Shown: in pieces, positions 13,494 through 16,794 of the stretch
How positions within the stretch are numbered: position 1 is the first letter of the stretch
Layout: each line of letters opens with the position of its first letter
NCBI GenBank assembly: GCA_009780795.1
Contig: WQZJ01000014.1
Location: 1 to 16,794 of the forward strand
DNA: 16,794 nucleotides
Direction: 5' to 3'
Source of the DNA: Methanomassiliicoccaceae archaeon
Lineage (GTDB): Archaea > Thermoplasmatota > Thermoplasmata > Methanomassiliicoccales > Methanomethylophilaceae
The notes under the pieces: model-generated
The model's input: the letters and a program-made list of their open reading frames with translations, nothing else
Told to the model about the DNA's origin: nothing
Databases searched by the model: none
Position numbers and translations under genes: made by a program

Positions 13494-13505
13494 CTTTTAT
13501 AAAAG
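13494..13505. promoter_or_regulatory. Perfectly palindromic TATA box shared by divergent genes
   Basis: CTTTTATAAAAG is a 12-bp palindrome between the RavA-like gene (ATG 13461, leftward) and the hydantoinase-family gene (rightward). It is placed for transcription starts near 13473 and 13525, so one TBP site may serve both directions. Confidence 0.55.
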
Positions 13506-13590
13506 GTTGGCGGAAAACACCATAGTTGTTAAAAAGATGACATTGAATAACCATTCGATCGGAATGATAGGTGCCGGAGGAGAAAGGATA

Positions 13591-15540
13591 TTGGCGTTGG
13601 GCATAGACGCGGGCGGTTCGTACACCGATGCCGTGGTCATGGACGTGCGGACCAAGGAGATCATAGCGAAGATGAAATCCAGGACCACACACGACGATAT
13701 GATCGTAGGTATGAGGAACGCGATGAACGGCCTGATCCTGAAACGCTCGTTCAATCCGAAGGACATCAAGTACGTAGGTCTGTCGACAACGCTTGCAACA
13801 AATTCGATACTTGAGAGCAAGGGAGGGAAGGTCGGTCTCATAACCATCGGGTGGACGCCGGAGAGGGAGGCGCTGATGGAACCGCTAAAGGAGTTCTTCG
13901 TCGCCGGAGGCCATGACGTAAAGGGAAAATCCATATCGGGGCTGGACGAGAGCGCACTCATCGATGCGGCGAAGGAATTGGAGAAGGTCGCCGATAACAT
14001 AGTGCTGTCGGCGAAGTTCAGTTGTATATACGACAGTCACGAGAGGCGTGCTAAGCAGATACTTGCCGATAAGGTGGGCATACCGGTCATCGCAACGTAT
14101 GAGCTGTCAAGGGATATCGGAGTGTACGAGAGAGCGAACACCGCGATACTGAATGGTATGCTGCTGCCTGTGATAAACGACTTCATAATGGGAGTTCTGT
14201 CGCTTCTCTCCAGATACGGCGTTGATGCGCACGTCATGATGATGAAGGGCGACGGGACGATGATGAGGATCGAGACGGCGAGACTGCGTCCCGTGGAGAC
14301 AATAATGTCGGGACCGGCGGCATCGATCGTCGGCGGACTTGCACTCTCAGGATGCAGTGACGGGATCGTGATAGACATAGGGTCGACATCCACTGACGTC
14401 GCGTGTATCAGGGACGGTATGCCGCCGCTCAGCAAAAAGGGCGTGACCGTCCTGGGTAAAGGGACGCACGTCAGGACGATAGACGCCCACACGATCGCAC
14501 TTGGCGGTGATTCGCACATTTCGGTCACCGCCGACGGCGAGGTCGCATTGGGTCCAAGGAGGTCGGCGCCGTTGGCCATGTCATCCGCAGCATATCCGTC
14601 GCTGAAGAAGAGGATGAAGAGTGACGGCGACGTGACGTATCTCATACCGCACAAGGACAGGACGCGCACGCTGACGCCGTCTGAGACGAAGGTGCTGAGT
14701 TACGTGAAAGACAACGCCCCGTGCAGAGTATCCGATATCACCGCCGAGTACCCGCTGATGTACACGCTGCCGTCGGTCATCGATTCGTTGCTGGCAGCAG
14801 GCAGCGTGATATTCACATCCTTGACACCAACCGACCTGATGGTCGCCGCCGGAAGGTTCGAGACCGGGGACAGGGAGGCATCGGAGATAGGTCTGGATAT
14901 ATTCTCGCGGAACACAGGCATAACTGATGAGCAACTGATCCTGAAGGTCATGGACCGGGCGGTAATGAGCGCCGGCAGCGCCATACTTGAAAAGATAATG
15001 GCAGACGAGACAGGGAGCAAGGATATTGACAAAGTTTCGCGGAGACTGATCGATGCCTCGGTCGGAAAGGACAGATTCACGGCTATCGATACCAACTTCC
15101 GTTTAAGACTGCCGATAATAGGCCTGGGCGGTCCGGCCGCCGCATACCTGACATCACTGAGGAACAGATTGGACGCGGAGGTCGTGATCCCGGAGAACCA
15201 TGACATAGGGAACGCCGTCGGTACGCTCAGGAGCAGAGTATCAGAGACATCATACGCCACACTGATCCCGTCCAAGGAAGGGGGCTATGAGATAAGGAGT
15301 TCGTTCTCTCAGATGATCAAGGCCATGAGATTCGACGATGCTGTCAGGCAAGCTGTCGAGATGACATCATCGGACGCCGTCGGGAACATAAGGAAGCAGG
15401 GCGGTATAGACATCAATGTGCACACGGAGACGGAGAACGCGGACCCGAAGGAGTTCGATGACATCGAGAACGTTGTGAGAGTATCTGCAAGGGCGACAGG
15501 GGACCTGATGGAGCACATCGTCGGTTTCAGATACGTGTGA
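13591..15540 (+). CDS. Hydantoinase/oxoprolinase-family (HyuA-like) ASKHA protein
   Basis: The 649-residue protein has the two ATP-phosphate loops of the ASKHA fold: GIDAGGSYTD at residues 4-13 and IDIGSTSTDVA near 261. It also has the family segments STTLATNSIL, MSGPAASIVGG, GGDSHISV and SLTPTD. Family members hydrolyse ATP to open amide rings (hydantoins, 5-oxoproline), but many archaeal members have no known substrate. TTG 13591 was chosen because GGAGGAGA lies 7 nt upstream and the family usually begins right at this strand; ATG 13537 and ATG 13564 are alternatives. Residues ~358-410 look like a winged-helix insertion ahead of the LTPTD segment. No hyuB-like gene follows. Its only partner in context is the divergent RavA/ViaA-like pair. 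Confidence 0.85.
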   Translation: MALGIDAGGSYTDAVVMDVRTKEIIAKMKSRTTHDDMIVGMRNAMNGLILKRSFNPKDIKYVGLSTTLATNSILESKGGKVGLITIGWTPEREALMEPLKEFFVAGGHDVKGKSISGLDESALIDAAKELEKVADNIVLSAKFSCIYDSHERRAKQILADKVGIPVIATYELSRDIGVYERANTAILNGMLLPVINDFIMGVLSLLSRYGVDAHVMMMKGDGTMMRIETARLRPVETIMSGPAASIVGGLALSGCSDGIVIDIGSTSTDVACIRDGMPPLSKKGVTVLGKGTHVRTIDAHTIALGGDSHISVTADGEVALGPRRSAPLAMSSAAYPSLKKRMKSDGDVTYLIPHKDRTRTLTPSETKVLSYVKDNAPCRVSDITAEYPLMYTLPSVIDSLLAAGSVIFTSLTPTDLMVAAGRFETGDREASEIGLDIFSRNTGITDEQLILKVMDRAVMSAGSAILEKIMADETGSKDIDKVSRRLIDASVGKDRFTAIDTNFRLRLPIIGLGGPAAAYLTSLRNRLDAEVVIPENHDIGNAVGTLRSRVSETSYATLIPSKEGGYEIRSSFSQMIKAMRFDDAVRQAVEMTSSDAVGNIRKQGGIDINVHTETENADPKEFDDIENVVRVSARATGDLMEHIVGFRYV

Positions 15541-15718
15541 TTTTATGCGTAAACGCGAGGTCACGAAACATTTGCTGCAATGAGCGGTACGTCCATTCGC
15601 CGCAAAAATGCGGAGATCATAAGTAAGTTCAGTGGGCCCGCCCGCTTTTACCCTTCCCTATGGCCAGACATTATACATTTATCCATGTTAAACGGTTCAA
15701 ACAGTGCTATTGAAGGCC
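15541..15718. other. Intergenic region with a copy of the tRNA-Pro 3' end
   Basis: No gene is seen. There is a small hairpin CCGCA-AAAA-TGCGG at 15600-15613 and the sequence TGGGCCCGCCCG at 15633-15644, which is identical to the 3' end of the tRNA gene at 16323-16334. Confidence 0.6.
15633..15644. repeat. Left copy of a 12-bp direct repeat, att-like
   Basis: TGGGCCCGCCCG repeats exactly, in the same orientation, at 16323-16334, where it is the discriminator plus acceptor 3' strand and first T-arm bases of tRNA-Pro. Homology does not continue into the rest of the tRNA. Confidence 0.5.
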
Positions 15719-16021
15719 TCACAGAATGAAGATCGACAGGATACCTTTGTAATGGGTCCTCATCCTTATGACATTGACGATGCCTTCATATCTTTCATCG
15801 TCCGACTCATCTATTTCAAAAACAAGCCGGTCGACAGCATTGATCCGGACTGAGAAAAGACCTTCCGCTTCTCCCTTGAGTTTCTCGTATTTCAGGCTGA
15901 ACGGATCTTCTGTGAGGGAATTGAGCAACGCCTCCGCTTTTTCACCCTTTCCGGATCTGCGCAATTCGATCAGATCTTTCGAGGCTTTATTTGACAGGGT
16001 CACAAGGTACGGCAATTCCAT
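15719..16021 (-). CDS. YoeB/Txe-family mRNA interferase toxin (RelE superfamily)
   Basis: This 100-residue toxin-like protein carries the YoeB/Txe pattern YEKLKG...FSVRINAVDRLVFEI...IRMRTHY. It keeps the residues used by YoeB for ribosome-dependent mRNA cleavage: Glu46, Arg65, and the C-terminal His90-Tyr91 pair. ATG 16021 was chosen by the usual family N-terminus; the frame stays open further upstream inside the antitoxin gene. It overlaps the end of the antitoxin gene by 22 nt, the normal antitoxin-first order with coupled translation. The region is more A/T-rich than the neighbouring genes. The C-terminus runs about ten residues past the HY pair, longer than in most YoeB proteins. Homologues differ in chromosomal setting, and activity is untested. 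Confidence 0.87.
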   Translation of the reverse strand: MELPYLVTLSNKASKDLIELRRSGKGEKAEALLNSLTEDPFSLKYEKLKGEAEGLFSVRINAVDRLVFEIDESDDERYEGIVNVIRMRTHYKGILSIFIL

Positions 16022-16245
16022 ACCTCTCGCTCTGAAACGGGAGTGTCTCGCGCCTCGCGAACATCCTTCATGAACTCGGGATCGCTCATAAGGTAGAGAG
16101 TTTCTTTGATACCTTCCCAATCTTTCTCAGAGAGCATGACCACATTACCTGCCTTGGATGTTATCGTGACCGATTCGCTGTCCAATACTCTTTCAACTAT
16201 GCTGTACAGATCGTTCCTGGCCTGAGTAACATTCACGACAGTCAT
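16000..16245 (-). CDS. Phd/YefM-family antitoxin
   Basis: The 81-residue protein begins with the Phd/YefM signature MTVVNVTQARNDLYSIVERV, a DNA-binding N-terminal fold. TITSKAGNVVMLSEKDWEGI follows, and then a C-terminal tail that would wrap the toxin. ATG 16245 was chosen because it fits the family start; the frame extends to 16308 but would include the TATA box. There is no Shine-Dalgarno, and the TATA box at 16265-16274 lies about 25 nt upstream, so the mRNA is probably leaderless. Family members repress their own promoter, and the toxin-antitoxin complex usually does so more strongly. Confidence 0.9.
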   Translation of the reverse strand: MTVVNVTQARNDLYSIVERVLDSESVTITSKAGNVVMLSEKDWEGIKETLYLMSDPEFMKDVREARDTPVSEREVWNCRTL

Positions 16246-16264
16246 GACCGTGTAATTATTTCTC

Positions 16265-16274
16265 AATATTAAAA
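16265..16274 (-). promoter_or_regulatory. TATA box of the toxin-antitoxin operon
   Basis: The minus strand reads TTTTAATATT, about 25 nt upstream of ATG 16245, which predicts a leaderless transcript. Confidence 0.5.
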
Positions 16275-16322
16275 CGTACGCTTTAACAGACGTGTAATCA
16301 TCACACATGGCAATGAATAAGA

Positions 16323-16395
16323 TGGGCCCGCCCGGATTTGAACCGGAGTCAATAGCACCCCAAGCTACAAGGATACCAAGCTACCCCACGGGCCC
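16323..16395 (-). tRNA. tRNA-Pro, anticodon GGG
   Basis: A 73-nt cloverleaf can be folded by eye. The acceptor stem is GGGCCCG/CGGGCCC with discriminator A; the D-arm contains GGGTAGCTTGGTA; the anticodon stem GTAGC/GCTAT encloses the loop TTGGGGT, giving GGG at positions 34-36; and the T-arm is TCCGG-TTCAAAT-CCGGG. There is no intron and no encoded CCA, both normal for archaea. It would read CCC and CCU codons. An alternative register that would give anticodon TGG breaks the anticodon stem. Its 3' terminal 12 bases recur at 15633-15644. Confidence 0.93.
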
Positions 16396-16420
16396 GTGCA
16401 GTGCGGAGAATCTGCTCCAC

Positions 16421-16430
16421 CAATAAAAGC
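16421..16430 (-). promoter_or_regulatory. TATA-like box of the tRNA-Pro gene
   Basis: The minus strand reads GCTTTTATTG, about 30 bases ahead of the mature tRNA 5' end. Confidence 0.4.
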
Positions 16431-16439
16431 ATGTTGGTC

Positions 16440-16794
16440 TCATCTTCGGCATACCATGGACCTCAGCACCGTCTGAAGAATGCCGCCGTTCCTTATGTAC
16501 TCAAGTTCCGCGGGTACATCCACTCTAGATATGACGAAGAACTCCAGCTTCTTTCCGTCACGGTATGCGGTCACTTTCACATCGCCCCTGATGTCCATGT
16601 CCTCCAACGCTATATCGAACAATTCGTCACCGGTCAATCCTAGCGACAAGGCATTCTGTCCGTCCGCGAACTGCAGCGGGACGACCCCCATGCCGATGAG
16701 GTTGGACCTGTGTATCCTTTCGAACGATTCCGCTATGACCGCTTTCACACCAAGAAGGTACGGCCCCTTTGCGGCCCAGTCCCTGGAGCTCCCG
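16440..16794 (-). CDS. acnA: Aconitate hydratase, C-terminal part (5' end beyond the right edge)
   Basis: The frame is open to the window edge and gives 118 C-terminal residues. GSSRDWAAKGP and the following ESFERIHRSNLIGMGVVPLQF are hallmark sequences of the AcnA/IRP1-type aconitase swivel domain, where the Ser and Arg residues contact the substrate carboxylates. The enzyme interconverts citrate and isocitrate with a 4Fe-4S cluster held by the N-terminal domains, which are outside the window. With the isocitrate dehydrogenase gene about 12 kb away it would feed the oxidative route to 2-oxoglutarate. The end of the protein (SMVCRR) is a few residues after the last conserved strand, so the C-terminus is complete. 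Confidence 0.92.
   Translation of the reverse strand, partial: GSSRDWAAKGPYLLGVKAVIAESFERIHRSNLIGMGVVPLQFADGQNALSLGLTGDELFDIALEDMDIRGDVKVTAYRDGKKLEFFVISRVDVPAELEYIRNGGILQTVLRSMVCRR

Noticed and set aside
13414..13590. N-terminal extension of the hydantoinase-family protein to 13414
   Set aside because: It would run through the divergent RavA-like start and the palindromic TATA box; the GGAGGAGA site supports TTG 13591.
15547..15556. GCGT-AA-ACGC after the hydantoinase-family gene as a terminator
   Set aside because: A two-base loop cannot form a stable hairpin and no T-tract follows.
16323..16395. Reading the tRNA anticodon as TGG instead of GGG
   Set aside because: The TGG register leaves mismatches in the anticodon stem; the GGG register gives five pairs, including one G-T. 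Both would be proline.
1..16794. CRISPR array, rRNA genes or insertion sequences
   Set aside because: No regularly spaced repeats, no rRNA-like stretches and no transposase or integrase frames are visible on either strand.

Overview
This 16.8 kb window looks like a chromosome segment of a methanogenic archaeon, most likely of the Methanomassiliicoccales (Thermoplasmata). That lineage call is an inference. It rests on a corrinoid protein next to an MtaA/MtbA-like methyltransferase, archaeal TATA boxes at about the right distance upstream of starts, GGAGGTGA-type Shine-Dalgarno sites, a tRNA gene without encoded CCA, and only one TAG stop among the genes whose stops are visible. All genes are tightly packed and most sit in short operons.

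Layout. (1) Positions 1-2171, minus strand: a B12-dependent methyl-transfer module, with a corrinoid protein, a UroD-fold methylcobamide:thiol methyltransferase, and a CobW/G3E GTPase cut by the left edge. (2) 2172-4100: an AT-rich gap, a 96-residue orphan protein, and a convergent isocitrate dehydrogenase; the last two share a terminator stem. (3) 4139-8252, plus strand: one polycistron starting with an RluF-type pseudouridine synthase, followed by thiS-thiF-thiG-thiH-tenI, the complete bacterial anaerobic thiazole branch of thiamine synthesis. The last gene resembles the thiazole tautomerase TenI more than ThiE. (4) 8254-9249, minus strand: a BioD/Pta-like P-loop plus DRTGG protein that ends in TAG. 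(5) 9250-11037: a gap rich in inverted repeats, an orphan 274-residue protein with its own promoter and a strong terminator, and a small HExxH metallopeptidase. (6) 11085-13461, minus strand: a RavA-like AAA+ ATPase and a ViaA-like VWA protein. Both have altered active-site residues, and the ATPase carries a near-canonical C2H2 zinc finger. A palindromic TATA box separates this pair from a divergent hydantoinase/oxoprolinase-family ASKHA protein (13591-15540). (7) 15541-16395: a Phd/YefM-YoeB type toxin-antitoxin pair lying just downstream of a tRNA-Pro(GGG) gene. It is bracketed by a 12-bp copy of the tRNA 3' end, which suggests a small tRNA-targeted insertion. (8) 16440 to the right edge: the C-terminal end of an aconitase, the enzyme preceding isocitrate dehydrogenase in the route to 2-oxoglutarate.

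The items most worth following up are the zinc-finger RavA/ViaA-like pair with parallel loss of catalytic residues, the transferred-looking thiazole operon headed by a bacterial RluF, and the toxin-antitoxin island at the tRNA.
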